Numbered from the stretch's first letter, positions 35,720-46,399 are shown. The stretch is DNA of 64,000 nt from Channa striata (GCA_033026295.1 CM065173.1:3658001-3722000); one strand, 5' to 3'. Program-made: numbers and translations. The notes: generated by a model not told the origin, from the sequence alone.

Positions 35720-36230
35720 TTCTGCAGGTCAGATGTGTTTGCCTTTGTTGTCAAAAGTTGTCTTAGTTCAGGTCCAGTGTGTCTAAAGTCCAGAATGAGC
35801 TGGATTAGGCAGGTGACGGCGTGTCACCCCTCTGCTCCTTGAAGTGGCGGTGGTGGTAGCATAGCTGGCGGCCAGGAGTCCAAGCCAGTGTCCAGTTTCA
35901 GTGCTGTGATCTGTGGATAGAGAAAAGACACTAATCTTTTTTAAAAGAACCTCCTAGAGGAAAGCCAAAATCTGAAGTCCAAATTTTCTAATTAGATCAG
36001 TCTCAACCTGTTGTAATTTAACCAAGAATGGCAACTTGAGCTCATCCAAAGTAATTTGAAAACTTCTTTACGACTCACCCAGCATCAGTGTTGACCGGTG
36101 TTAATTTTGAGTTCGAGGATCTGGCGATGGCGATCAGAGGAGCTGTGTTCAGTCCCCCATCTCCACACTTATTCGTTAAGCGGAGGTTGAGGCTGGAATT
36201 TGTCTCTTTCTAGGCGCATGCAAACCACTG
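35720..36230 (-). other. Probable retroviral leader/LTR region before Gag
   Basis: On the minus strand a purine tract (aaaaagggggaa, at about 36240) is followed by TGAGTGGACAGTGG, which could start an LTR. About 500 bp later comes the Gag-like ATG. It differs from the 3' LTR at 29777-32041, so it belongs to another provirus, or the assignment is wrong. No primer binding site was identified with confidence. Confidence 0.3.
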
Positions 36231-36235
36231 TCCAC

Positions 36236-36756
36236 TCATTCCCCCTTTTTGACACATGGTTCAACCCATGTGTCAGTTTTGTAAGTGTTTAACAAGACAG
36301 GGACCCAAATTACATTTGGTAATTTGAAACCAACTGTTTTCCCCACAAAATTCTCTTTCATCAGCAGTAGAAAACTGTTGTATAACAGCAATTGCACTTT
36401 TTTTGTATTTATTTTGCTGCCAATACATATATTGGCAATACAATACAATAAGTATAGACGTAAGGAAAGACAGTATAATAAGTTTCCATTTACCAAACAT
36501 TTGGTCAACCCAGGTAATCCAACCAGCATTAACACCATCATTTTGTGAAAGCTCCTCTCTGAGGGACTTAAGACCCTCAGAGGGTCTTTATGCTCTGACT
36601 TTATGCCCAGGAAAGACAGTATAATAAGTTTCCATTTACCAAACATTTGGTCAACCCAGGTAATCCAACCAGCATTAACACCATAATTTTGTGAAAGCTC
36701 CTCTCTGAGGGACTTAAGACCCTCAGAGGGTCTTTATGCTCTGACTTTATGCCCAG
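36236..36756 (-). pseudogene. Second Env-TM fragment with 146-bp tandem duplication
   Basis: Minus-strand frames here match the Env C-terminal region at 32280 (the MFGKWKLIILSFLTSILIV block). The segment 36465-36610 is repeated almost exactly at 36611-36756, a head-to-tail 146-bp duplication. The piece lies 5' of the Gag-like region, so it must come from a second retroviral copy upstream of, or recombined with, the first. Confidence 0.6.
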
Positions 36757-36872
36757 TTGCTCCCAGTGGTGATGAGCACCCTGCATGGCAGGCATCACCA
36801 CTGTGTATGTATGTACCAAAATTACTCTGTAAGTCACTGTGGATAAAAGCGTCTGCTAAATGTAAATGTAGT
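36757..36872 (+). repeat. SINE/LINE tail fragment
   Basis: It ends with 'ctctgtaagtcactgtggataaaagcgtctgctaaatgtaaatgta', the 3' tail shared by many teleost SINEs and their partner LINEs (compare 58025-58075). The upstream part is not diagnostic. Confidence 0.6.
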
Positions 36873-37560
36873 TCAGTTTATATAAGTTACAGTGACAAGA
36901 AAATGTTATTAGACTGTTTGCAATTTCCTGGTTTTGGGCATAAAATGTGATTTTATCTTGAGTTAAAATAACAAACACAATATTTCTTAGCTGGTAAAAT
37001 ATAAACACCACAAACACCAATTAAACATACAAAGTGATAATTACAAAAGTAATGGCAACAATGCTTTAATAACTGAATGAACTAACACACAAGTAGTTAA
37101 AACTAAAATGAACCTACCAAAGCTTTTTGTGACTGTTGCTCATTCCACCCTCATACCCTGTCCGTGCCCATAGACCAGCCTATTCTGATCTTGATGGTTT
37201 GAAATGTGGTTTGAAAAAAAAACTGCCTGCTGCAGCCTGTAGCTGCTGCATGTGGCTTTGCTTTTTGTATGTTAATCAGTCTTTAAAATTACCTTTAAAT
37301 AAAACTGTGAAAAAAGAAAAACATGGCATTGGAGAGATATGCTGTCACATTATTTTTTCTTTTTACAAACAAATACTAGTGACAACACTGCAATTAACAA
37401 AATAATTGCTTTTCCAACCTGCCTGTTTCTTTGGGAAACACAATTTTCCACTATGTTTACATACAGGCATCAACGCTAAGCAACCCTAATTTGAATTATA
37501 ATCCAATCCAGAAGCTTTGACAGCCATGTTGAGCGCTTTTCTTCCCTTTATTATTGCATT
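36873..37560. other. Intergenic region downstream of NITR-6
   Basis: Most of this is featureless AT-rich sequence. Positions 37495-37560 hold the dead distal part of the NITR-6 tail exon: beyond the stop the frame continues IIKGRKALNMAVKASGLDY, like the tail end of NITR-4. Confidence 0.5.
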
Positions 37561-39283
37561 TCATGGTGCACCTCTGCCACGTTTCGTCATGGTATAGGTG
37601 ACAGTGGAATAAAACTGTAAATCCTCAGCTGTCTGATAAAATATAGGAAATAGAAGTAAAATAACAATGTTTGCATGGTGTAAACACACATTAAAAAACA
37701 TAGGACAAAATATATTTTGTTCCTATGCATCCTAATAAATGCCATACCTGCTGGCTAGGCAGATCTCTACTGACTTTTGCAGCTGTTGTGTCTACGGCAT
37801 CTAGACAACAAAATAAATACACAAAAAACATCTGCTTAAAGACAAGGTGCTAATGTTCATTTAGTTACGTTGGATGTAGACCCACATGTGAAGTATATGT
37901 AAGTTTGTAAAATTACCATTGCAGCAATCGCAGTTTGGTCTCTTTATAGTGTAAGAGAGCAGAACTGTAAGAGTGAGACTTATAGCCAAGATGGCACAGA
38001 GCAGATACATAATTGTCTTGGCCTTCAAAACATCCTCCAATGACCATACACTGGCTGCTGAAACAATAGGAGAACCAACCAACATCCAAAATGTGTTAGT
38101 GTTTCTTTATACATCAGCGTGACAAAAAACTTACGTGACTGTTTTTCTTAAGTTAAATTCAAAATTTTCAGATACAAAAAAAAAAAGATTCTGTTGTTAC
38201 CTTCAATATCCAGTTTAGGCATTTAAAAAAACGGCTAATAAGAACACGAAACATACTAAATGTCTGCAGTTATATTACAGTCCTTACCGTCAATGTTCAA
38301 ATGTGCTGCATTTCCAAATAAAATCTGTCCACATGTGGCAACAGCACAGTAATAAGTCCCAGCATCAGAGGAGCTGACATTGTTCCTGGTGAAGCTGTAG
38401 ATGCATTTCTGTGAAAAATTAGCCTCAGAACTCTTCTCACATTCATCACCATCTTTTCCATGAGCATAAATTAAAACAGGTTGTGACTGATCTGATCTGG
38501 CTCTGAACCAGTACACACTGTGATCCACTGGACATAATCTGTTCTCAGAGACGACTGAACACTGGAGAGTCACTGAGGCTCCTGGACGGACCGGATCAGA
38601 TGAGACGTTTTGAATTGTGGCAGTGATATTAAATGCTGATTCTGAGATTAAGAGAACATTTTTGTTTAATTACATATAAAATGCGACCAGTTAGGATTCC
38701 ATTAAAACATCTTTTTGTGCAAAAAGACGTCTGCAAACTAAAAGTTGAGCACGAATACTGCTGCTCTTACCTTCGACTCTCAGGAAAGTGACATTCAGAA
38801 ATGTTCTTTTTAGTTCAACATATTTCTCACAGTAGTAAAATGCAGCGTCGCTCAGCTCAATTTTGGAAATATGTAGATCAAATGTTCCAGGCCCTTGTTT
38901 TGCTGTGATCCGAGGAGTCTTGTTAACGTTGGCATTATCAAAAGTATAAGTGGCTCCTAAGACTTCAGGGAAATTTCCAGTAGCAAGTTTGATCCAGTAC
39001 AAGGTTCCTGATTCTGAGGAGTGGCGGCTACATTTTAGAGTCACATCTTGTCCAACGTGAACAGACCTTGTCAAAATATGTTGGTCATCTGTGCATCCTG
39101 AAAAAGAATTACATGCACATCACTGATTATAAATGAACATGTCTGTCAAGTTTGACTTCATATTCAATGTGAGAAAATGACAATTCAAACAAAACAGAAG
39201 CAAAACAAAATACTGTGTGCATACTTACGCACAAATGTAAATATGAGAACTAAACAATATATGAGGATCATTTTCTGGTTCAT
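37561..39283 (-). CDS. NITR-6: chimeric novel immune-type receptor, truncated tail
   Basis: Minus-strand exons: leader 39229-39283, V 38771-39097, I 38288-38641, transmembrane 37917-38057, tail 37748-37800 and final tail 37561-37632. Splice sites and phases are intact. Leader, V and I are nearly identical to NITR-5 (V differs at two residues, I at one, J-like motif FGNAAHLNI). The membrane and tail exons are unrelated in detail: helix TIMYLLCAILAISLTLTVLL, then KRPNCDCC. The final exon keeps QFYSTV but meets TGA after KRGRGAP; the second motif beyond it is also lost (LNMAV where NITR-4 has RIYAAV). A leftover 3' end of a different I exon lies in the I-TM intron (38196-38217). The product should be a receptor with one weak tyrosine motif. 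Confidence 0.85.
38196..38217 (-). pseudogene. Orphan 3' end of an ancestral NITR I exon
   Basis: Read on the minus strand it gives 'taaactggatattgaag|gtaac', i.e. the codons KLDIE plus a splice donor, as at the end of the NITR-4 I exon (FGNGTKLDIE). It sits exactly where the NITR-5-like block (from 38215 upward) begins. It marks the breakpoint where the original I exon of NITR-6 was replaced. Confidence 0.7.
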
Positions 39284-39387
39284 CTAGTTAGTTGTTAAAG
39301 TCAGTCGTACAGTAAAACTGTTCATCTTAATATAATTATATCAAATGGGAGGGAACACTGAAATGGGAGGAACAACTTCTAAACACT

Positions 39388-39395
39388 CTGATTGG
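39388..39395 (-). promoter_or_regulatory. CCAATCAG box of NITR-6
   Basis: Same octamer and same 105-bp spacing to the first ATG as in NITR-5. It lies within the homogenised block, so it is not independent evidence of constraint. Confidence 0.45.
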
Positions 39396-39479
39396 TCTTT
39401 CAGCGTGATGACTTTTAAAAGTATTAGTAAAGTGGAAATTATGTGGAGCACTTCTTTTCGATCTGCTTACACCGCAGCA

Positions 39480-40140
39480 CAAGCAGTGTAGTTTTAAAAC
39501 ATATGATTTATTACTATTATTTACAAAAAACAAACACACACATAATTTCCTTTGTGAGAAATTTACTAATAACAAAGATGAACATACACAAAACTACTTT
39601 ATATATTTCCAAGTTACTTTAATAACTTGGAAATATAAATATGACTGCTAATAGTTCTTCAGATGTATCTGTTCATGTATAAAGTAATAAAAAAATAATT
39701 ATGTGACACCAATTTATTAGGTGTTATCTTTTTATGTGGTATAATGCAGTTTGTTTGACTTTTCAGATGCACTTAATGTCCTTTACATAAAACTTACAAA
39801 TGTTAAACATTCCTGATTCCTTTTCTCAATAAACTGTAACAGAAATACAAAATATTCAGTGGCAAAGTTCAGCATCTAAAATGTAAAATTCAACAAAGGT
39901 CAGGTGAATGAACTGCTCAAACTCTAGAGAGAAATTTTTGGATTACATTAAAATTAAAATTACTCCCTGTACTTTGAACTCCATAACAACATAGGCTTAT
40001 TTGATTTGTACAGTGTTTCATCTTATTGCAGCTCCATCCTGACTCCAGCACGTACTGTATGACCTCTGAGGTGATGTCTGAGGCTCCTCAGTTTGCCTGT
40101 CCCTCTTTACACTGCTGCCATCCTTTGGTGAGAAGTAGAT
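39480..40140. repeat. Older segmental duplication upstream of NITR-6
   Basis: Counterpart of 29060-29700, with scattered substitutions and indels. The change from near-identity to clear divergence occurs abruptly near 39480, right after 'cttacaccgcagcacaa'. Confidence 0.65.
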
Positions 40141-40811
40141 TGTTAATTGAATAAGAATCAAAAGTTCAGCTTGACTGATCAGTTTTTGTGTGTGTGAACA
40201 AGTGGCCTATAAGCATCCAAGTAATCTCAGTATTAGTAGAATTAGTAGAATATTTTACTTACCTTCGATGGCTTTAGGTTAGGTTGTACATGAATGTTTT
40301 TAAACTTCCTTCTGACTTCCCTATATTAAAAATTTCCTGTTATTCTAGCTGTAAAAAGATTTGCTTGCAGAAAATCATATTTCTGGTAAACATTTCGAAC
40401 AGTTTGCTTTATTCATTCATTTACACTTCACGTACATTTGAAATTACAGATTTTCCCAGAATAACCAAAAAAATATTTTGGTTTATTTTCTTTTTCAAAA
40501 TCTGAATGTCAATTTTGCAACCAAAACTTGGGGGAAGAGAGCACAGCTACGAATGGTTCCAATTTTTCACAAATGGTGGCCTATCTGGAAGGATTTTGAG
40601 AGGCTTTGATTAGCAGCCTGTGTAAAATGTTCAGCTGTATTAGTCAATGACAGGCTGTTAGGACTCTGGCTGAGTCCATTCTCTGATAGTTCAAAGCTGT
40701 TTTTGAAGTGAAAGGGGGACTTACTCAATAGTAGGCATGTGGTTATAACGTAAAAGCTCATTGGTTTATAGCTGCTTTGTGGGTTTGCAGGTTGTTATCA
40801 GAGCATTTGTG

Positions 40812-41400
40812 CAAGTCAATTTAATTCAATTCAACTTTATTTATTTACAACAAAGTCATCCCAAGGCACTTTACATAACAAAGTCAAGACTATACAGACA
40901 TTTATAGAAAATCCAACAATTCCCCCTTAAGCAGCTATAGGCAACAGTGGGGAGGAAAAACTCCCTTTAACGGAAGACACCTCCAGCAGAACCAGGCTCA
41001 GGGTGGACGGCCATCTGCCTTGACCGGTTGGGGTGAGTGGAAAGTGGACAGAGAAAAGAACAGAGCAACAAAAGCAACAACAAAACATGGGCAGACACAC
41101 AGCTCCAAAGCCGGGGACCCATGAGGACAGAGACAGAGAGAGAAGAACAACTACAAGAGAAAGAAGACACAGAGTTAATGTCCTACAGTGGTGACATTAT
41201 AGATGTGGGGTGAGAGGAGAGAGTGAAGAGAAGAGGAAAGTGTCTCAGTGCAGAGTCCCCCAGCAGTCTAAGTCTATAGCAGCATGACTATAACCAACTA
41301 TAAGCTTTATCAAAGAGGAAGGTTTTGAGCCTAGTCTTAAAAATAGGGAGGGTGTCTGCTTCCCGAATCTGGACTGGGAGCTGGTTCCACTGGAGAGGAG
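40812..41400 (-). mobile_element. L2-clade LINE 3' end
   Basis: Minus-strand 3' UTR and C-terminal remnant. It has the same terminus ('aattcaactttattta', 'gcactttacataacaaagtcaagac') and UTR as 29993-30560. It is strongly 5'-truncated and contains no RT. Flanks match the empty site at 42540. Confidence 0.85.
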
Positions 41401-41638
41401 CTTCTCACAGTGCCATGCCAAAAAAGGGAACTTGGGGAAGGTTTGTAATAGCTAACTAACTATTGTATATTTCAACATTTTCTCAGCATTTTCAATGTTG
41501 AACATATATACAGAATGAAATATGTTTCCATTAGCTATTCAGTCTACAAAGGAACACCTTAGGAGATCTGATCACTCTGCCCCACTGTATAAGTTAGAGT
41601 GCTGAACAGTTATTCCCCATTTGTAACGAGAAGCTCCA

Positions 41639-41821
41639 TCACTTCTGGAACAATGGCCACCTTTCTGCAAACTTGTGTGAAATACAAGTCACGTCTGTTT
41701 TGTCTGAAAAGTCTTTGGCCATTTCGTCAGGGGTTGAGAAATAGCCAGCCACAGCTTCATCAGAGTCTCTGCTGTATTTGCTACTTCTTGTTTCCAGGTT
41801 TTTGTGCAAGCACGTTTTCAC
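41639..41821 (-). CDS. Unidentified repeated exon-like ORF, copy 1
   Basis: A 60-residue frame reads HKNLETRSSKYSRDSDEAV, AGYFSTPDEMAKDF and DVTCISHKFAE. A splice acceptor-like 'tctcacag' lies just upstream (near 41829) and a possible donor (GCAGAAAG|gtggcc) downstream. I do not recognise the family. Four copies occur in the window (also 42754, 58675 and 60183). Copies 1 and 2 differ by one 3-bp indel that keeps the frame, and the protein changes little, which suggests it was once coding. It could be one exon of a larger gene or part of a repeat. Confidence 0.35.
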   Translation of the reverse strand: MKTCLHKNLETRSSKYSRDSDEAVAGYFSTPDEMAKDFSDKTDVTCISHKFAERWPLFQK

Positions 41822-42753
41822 AGTGCTGCCTGTGAGACTAAAATTATTAAAATTATCAAATTAACATGATACATGTAAATGCTTCTATAGTCAAGACAAA
41901 AGCCACACATCATATATAATTAAACAGCTTGAATATTTTTAACCATGAAAGTTGAAACATACATGTTGTTCTTGTGGAATATTGATCAGGACCAAAAGTA
42001 GTGAAAACGTAGAGAAAAACTCTGAACCAGATACAGGGTCGTGGGAGGCCAAGGTTGATTGATGTGCGTGGGGATTGAAGAGTGGCTCATAAAATCTGAT
42101 CAAGTAGACGAGCTACTGTAGCTCTAATAACTGAAAATGTTTATGTTGCATCACAGTTTTTTGTGTAGCCTGAAAACAGTCAAAGTGACCTGATGTCTTT
42201 GTAAAAAGTAGCAGAAAACAAAGTAAATAAGCTGGCCTAGTTAATGAACCACATAACTCATGTGAAAGTTACAGTGTGTGCAAAATGCTCATCTGGGGAA
42301 ATGATGGGACCAAGATGCAAAGTAGAAATCAGATCTATGAAGGCCTCAGCTTGCACCTTAGAAAATGACTTGGTGTCAGATTCCAAAGAACAACCTTACA
42401 GGTCTTGTGGAGTCCATTCTCTGATAGTTCAAAGCTGTTTTTGGAGTGAAAGCGGGACGTACTCAATAGTAGGCAAATGATCATAATGTTAAAGCTGATT
42501 GGTTTATAGCTGCTATTGGTTGTCATCAGAGCATTTGTGCAAGTCATCTTCTCACAGTGCTATGCCAAAAAAGGGAAATTGGGGAAGGTTTGTATCAGCT
42601 CACTAACTACTGTATATTTTAATATTTGTTCAGAGTTTTCAAAGCTAAATAAATATACAGAATGAAATATGTTTCCATTAGCTATTTAGTCTACAAAGAA
42701 ACAAATTAGAAGCAGCTTCATGCTTCACCATTTGTAACCACAAGCACAATCAC

Positions 42754-42966
42754 TCAATTCTTGCTTCTCGAACAACTTTCTGCAAACTTGTGTGAAATAC
42801 AAGTCACGTCTTTTTTGTCTAAAAAGTCTTTGGCCATTTCGTCAGGGGTTGAGAAATAGCCAGCCACAGCTTCTTCAGAGCCGCTGTATTTGCCACTTCT
42901 TGTTTCCAGGTTCTTGTGCAAGCACATTTTTATCGTGCGGTCTGTGATGATAAACTTGTCAAACAC
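42754..42966 (-). CDS. Unidentified repeated exon-like ORF, copy 2
   Basis: A 70-residue frame with the same core as 41639-41821 (KNLETRSGKYS, EEAVAGYFSTPDEMAKDF, DVTCISHKFAES). An acceptor-like 'atcatcacag' lies upstream of the core. The C-terminal end differs. Function unknown; see copy 1 for the argument that it was coding. Confidence 0.35.
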   Translation of the reverse strand: MFDKFIITDRTIKMCLHKNLETRSGKYSGSEEAVAGYFSTPDEMAKDFLDKKDVTCISHKFAESCSRSKN

Positions 42967-43986
42967 AGCCTGTTGGGGCTTTTTCTGATGCTAGAGGACA
43001 TTTATGATGTTATCTTAATTAGTCCCTTCAGCACAAAACTTGTTCCTGCTGCGCATCCTTTCACTTAAAACCAAAAGAAATAAGAGACTGATGTGACTGT
43101 ACTGTTGACACTAATGTGTTCTGATGTTCTCCGGCATCACAACGGTTAGTTAAACTTGTGTCTTAAACGTTCTTCAGCTACTCACTCACTTTCTCTTCAG
43201 ACAGCAGAGGGACAGATCTCTGCATGTGAACCTGGCATGAAAGATTCATATATTATTAAAGCATTATAAAAAATAGATTAATTAAAATCATTGTTTTGCC
43301 ATTTGATAAATGCATCGTTAAACTGCGATATTGATTTGATCGCTTAGCCCCACCGTATAAGTGCTGAACAATTATTCCCCATATATACGGACACATTCAA
43401 AAATTCAATGCAGGCATGCAAAGATTCTGCCTCGTTTAAATCAACTGTACTGTCACTTTTTCAGAAACCGAGGATTAGAGATCTTGTTGCCATGAAGGAC
43501 CTTAGAAAAGTCAACCTGTCACACCTAAAAATATTCTTTGACCTACTACAGTTTGCATATTTGGCACAATACAGACTGTTTTTAAACTGCACTAATATCT
43601 TCCAACGTGTGGACGAGAAGAGATATGCCACATATTATATCTCACTGAGGACTTTGCTCTGTACTCTGTTTCGTTTCAACATTTGTCACTTCATAACAGT
43701 CAGTGTAAACATATCATAAGAAGTGTTAAAATTTTATTGCATTTTCATGCATTTTCTTAAATGAGCAAATTATTATTCTTTATTATTAAGTTTCTATGTT
43801 GCATTTGGGAAGCTTAGTCCAAGACACATTGTACTTGTTGAATAGATGACTAACAAAACATTCCGTTCCTGTTATTTTTAAATTTTTTTGACTACTGATA
43901 ACTGCATGAATGTAATAAAAACAATACCATAAGCTGTCAAATTAATTTTATTTTATATGACAGTGAAGTGAACAGCTGATGTTTAA

Positions 43987-44412
43987 TCACTTGTCAAAAG
44001 GTATGATATCTTCTGCAAAGTGCACAGGTAAGCCTTCTTCACATGCAATCACAATTTTCCTGGTGCGAGCTTGACCACGGTACTGACAGTGGGGTCTCCT
44101 GGCTCCCTGGTTTTTCAGTTGACAGACAATAATGCTGAAGGGATTGTTGCTTATCTTCATACCACCATATGGCGTCCCAGCCTTCCCACAGATTGCTTTC
44201 ACATGGTTGGTATTGGCTAGGATGAAGGTGTTGGTCTCCTTACACTCATTGCTACCAGTTACGATGATTCCTCGTCTTTGTATTACAGCATCACAGCTAC
44301 CGACACTCATCCTTCCATTGATATGCTGGTTTATAAAGTGTCTGTAACGCTCATTTCCTTGCACAGTGGCAGCGAGGAGCAGCATAAACAAGCAGACAAA
44401 CTGGACCTTCAT
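43987..44412 (-). CDS. RNase A-family / angiogenin-like secreted ribonuclease, copy A
   Basis: A 141-residue protein: signal peptide (MKVQFVCLFMLLLAATVQG), then a mature RNase A fold. Catalytic residues are all visible: the first histidine in HFINQHI, the lysine in the family signature CKETNTF, and the second histidine in LPVHFAED. Six cysteines (SCDAV, ECKET, AICGK, VCQL, HCQY, ACEEG) fit the three-disulfide pattern of fish RNases and angiogenins. Basic residues cluster in GARRPHCQYRGQARTRK. The whole CDS lies in one exon, with an acceptor (tttatccag) 5 bp before the ATG, which is typical of the family. I chose the ATG at 44412 because it opens the signal peptide; the upstream in-frame ATG lies in the intron. 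Such proteins degrade RNA outside cells and are often bactericidal or angiogenic. It differs from copy B at four residues. Confidence 0.93.
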   Translation of the reverse strand: MKVQFVCLFMLLLAATVQGNERYRHFINQHINGRMSVGSCDAVIQRRGIIVTGSNECKETNTFILANTNHVKAICGKAGTPYGGMKISNNPFSIIVCQLKNQGARRPHCQYRGQARTRKIVIACEEGLPVHFAEDIIPFDK

Positions 44413-44797
44413 TATTTCCTGGATAAAAATAGATAAAAGAGACACAGAGGATTGAGTCTAAAGAGCACTACATTTTTACTATATTTTTCACTCTGAAATA
44501 CATTGCACACATTTTGTGGTCTACCGTATATTGTTGTCAAATTCACACATTTTGAAATATAGCTATAGAGTGTTTAATTATGTTTTATTACAGCACTTAT
44601 GAATCAAATAGAGATACAAAGAAATAGCTAAAGCAACCACAATAAAATCTCTCATTGATTAATGATATGTTTAATTTTGATAAGCTTTAGACGTGCTGAT
44701 AAAGTGCTACTGACAGAGTGCATTAGAGCTACAACCAGAAAATAATACCCTTTCTGGATACCATGATAATAAAAAGCAAATAGAAATGACTGCATAC

Positions 44798-44845
44798 CTT
44801 GTAAAAGTAGTGATCCAACTTTTCTTCGTCACGTATTGGTTCTTT
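44798..44845 (-). other. Predicted non-coding 5' exon of RNase copy A
   Basis: Bounded on the minus strand by an acceptor ('gttttgtag') and a donor ('aag|gtatgc'). It lies between the TATA-proximal exon (donor at 44928, 'acag|gtaaac') and the coding exon. RNase A genes usually have one non-coding 5' exon; two are inferred here from splice signals only. The same signals are kept in copy B. Confidence 0.45.
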
Positions 44846-44927
44846 CTACAAAACACAACAACAACAGTTTGCTGTTTACTGCAACACAATAAAACTGGCT
44901 TAACACATAATACAGAAATATGTTTAC

Positions 44928-44987
44928 CTGTATCACCGTCACAGCTTAGCGACAATTAAGAATTGGCAATCTGTGGAACCTTTTATA
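44928..44987 (-). promoter_or_regulatory. TATA box and first exon of RNase copy A
   Basis: TATAAAAG on the minus strand at 44980-44987. A start site about 30 bp downstream would give a first exon ending at the donor 'gatacag|gtaaac' (44928). It is duplicated with its spacing unchanged at 62358-62417. Confidence 0.6.
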
Positions 44988-45289
44988 CGGTAGAGTCTGG
45001 AACGCACCACATCAACCGACATAACCATATGTGGTCACAAGCTTTGTCAAACACTAAGCTCATTTAGTCTGCAGAAAGTGCTGAGTAACTTTGCTGCTAC
45101 TACCACTACTTGCACACACACATAAAAAACAAAAAAAAATCCCCACTCGCCCCTTCCTTCTTTGGGCTGATCTTGTTCCTTCCTTCAAGCCTAAATCAAC
45201 TTTGTGTTTGATTATTTTCCAAAAGGGGACCCTCTTGTGATTGTGTGAATCTTGACTTTTTTGTTTTAAAAGCAGAAAAAGGATGTCCT

Positions 45290-45800
45290 AAGTGGTAACA
45301 CTTTATTTTGACAGACACCTGTTGACATTCTACCAGCTATCAACCAACACTGTTGGCATCAGTTGATCAACAACATTCATTACACACACAGTAACGTACA
45401 TTCAACTAAATGTTTGCAGACTATACAAGTGCATTTCAAGTTGTGTGAAATTATACTACAAGTGACTGCTGACTGCCATAATGTTTTCTGACAAGAGCTT
45501 CTTAACCAATATCGACGTATCTGTTGATTTTGTCGGCTTCTTTAAATTGACTATCAACTACTCAAAATCAGTGTGTTAGTTGAAAGTCAACAGTGTTGTG
45601 TCCACATTATTGACAACATGATAATATCACCCCCATAGTATCTCAGACTCATCAGATAAAGTCTCTGTTGACCACTAGTTGATAGTAAACTACATATTGG
45701 TTGCTTATCTGTTGATTGTCAACTAATATTCATGACTATTAACAGACTACCAGTCAGCAGTCTCTACCAAGCATTTGTAGACATGTACTAGGACTATCCA
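45290..45800. repeat. Dyad-rich repeat, probable non-autonomous element
   Basis: Starts 'aacactttattttgacagacacctgttgac' and is rich in 'gttgat/atcaac' and 'caacta/tagttg' motifs in both orientations, ending near 'agactaccagtcagcagtctctaccaagcatttgtagaca'. This looks like a degenerate MITE or satellite-like piece. A second copy lies at 62725-63225 as part of the segmental duplication. No coding potential was seen. Confidence 0.4.
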
Positions 45801-46399
45801 GTTAAAGTGAAAACGTCTGAGAACAGTACAAACAATATAAACTATCTACAGAACAACATAGACAAGTGTTCCACAACTGACCAGTAACATTGGATAACAG
45901 CAAAGTACAGTAAAAGAAATGCAATGCATGCCGCATAGCAGAGAAAAGCGTGTTCATTTCAACCAACTACAACAGTCAGTAGTGTTACCAAATAAGGTCC
46001 CATGAGTGAAACCAGGAGCGGCATAACGCCAGCACTGTATAGAAATTGGTACATGTCTGCTGTACGGAGGATATTAGTATTCTGTATGTCTGGCTCTGGT
46101 TGACCCTGACATGCCTGTAGCTCTCTTGGGAAAGACTGGCATTCGCTCTGCACTCATCACTCACAATTAGAGTGAAGCTTGAAGATGGTAAGAGGTGTCT
46201 CCTTGTTTCATTTCTTCATAAGACCAAGAATGGGACGTCTTCTCGTGTTACCAAACACCTAATGATCTCTTTCTTCTCCAAGTGTTACAAAAGCGTCCTC
46301 TACCACACTTACAAAACACAGTATTGACAGTGTTACTAGACGATATCTTGACACTATATGAATTAAGTATCAGATGTAATAACATGATAATGCAATTTT

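Larger units (their letters stand above)
40660..41840 (-). repeat. Unit R1 of a local repeat family (interrupted by L2)
   Basis: The parts 40660-40811 and 41402-41840 together match 42405-42970 (R2), and also 58441-58850 (R3, partial) and 59830-60400 (R4). Each unit carries the small frame described at 41639. The L2 fragment 40812-41400 interrupts R1 where R2 reads straight from 'gcaagtca' into 'cttctcacag'. Confidence 0.7.

Noticed and set aside
42244..42480. 78-residue ORF present in both segmental copies (also 59673)
   Set aside because: No family pattern, no splice context, and it overlaps repeat R2/R4 sequence. Conservation is explained by the recent duplication.
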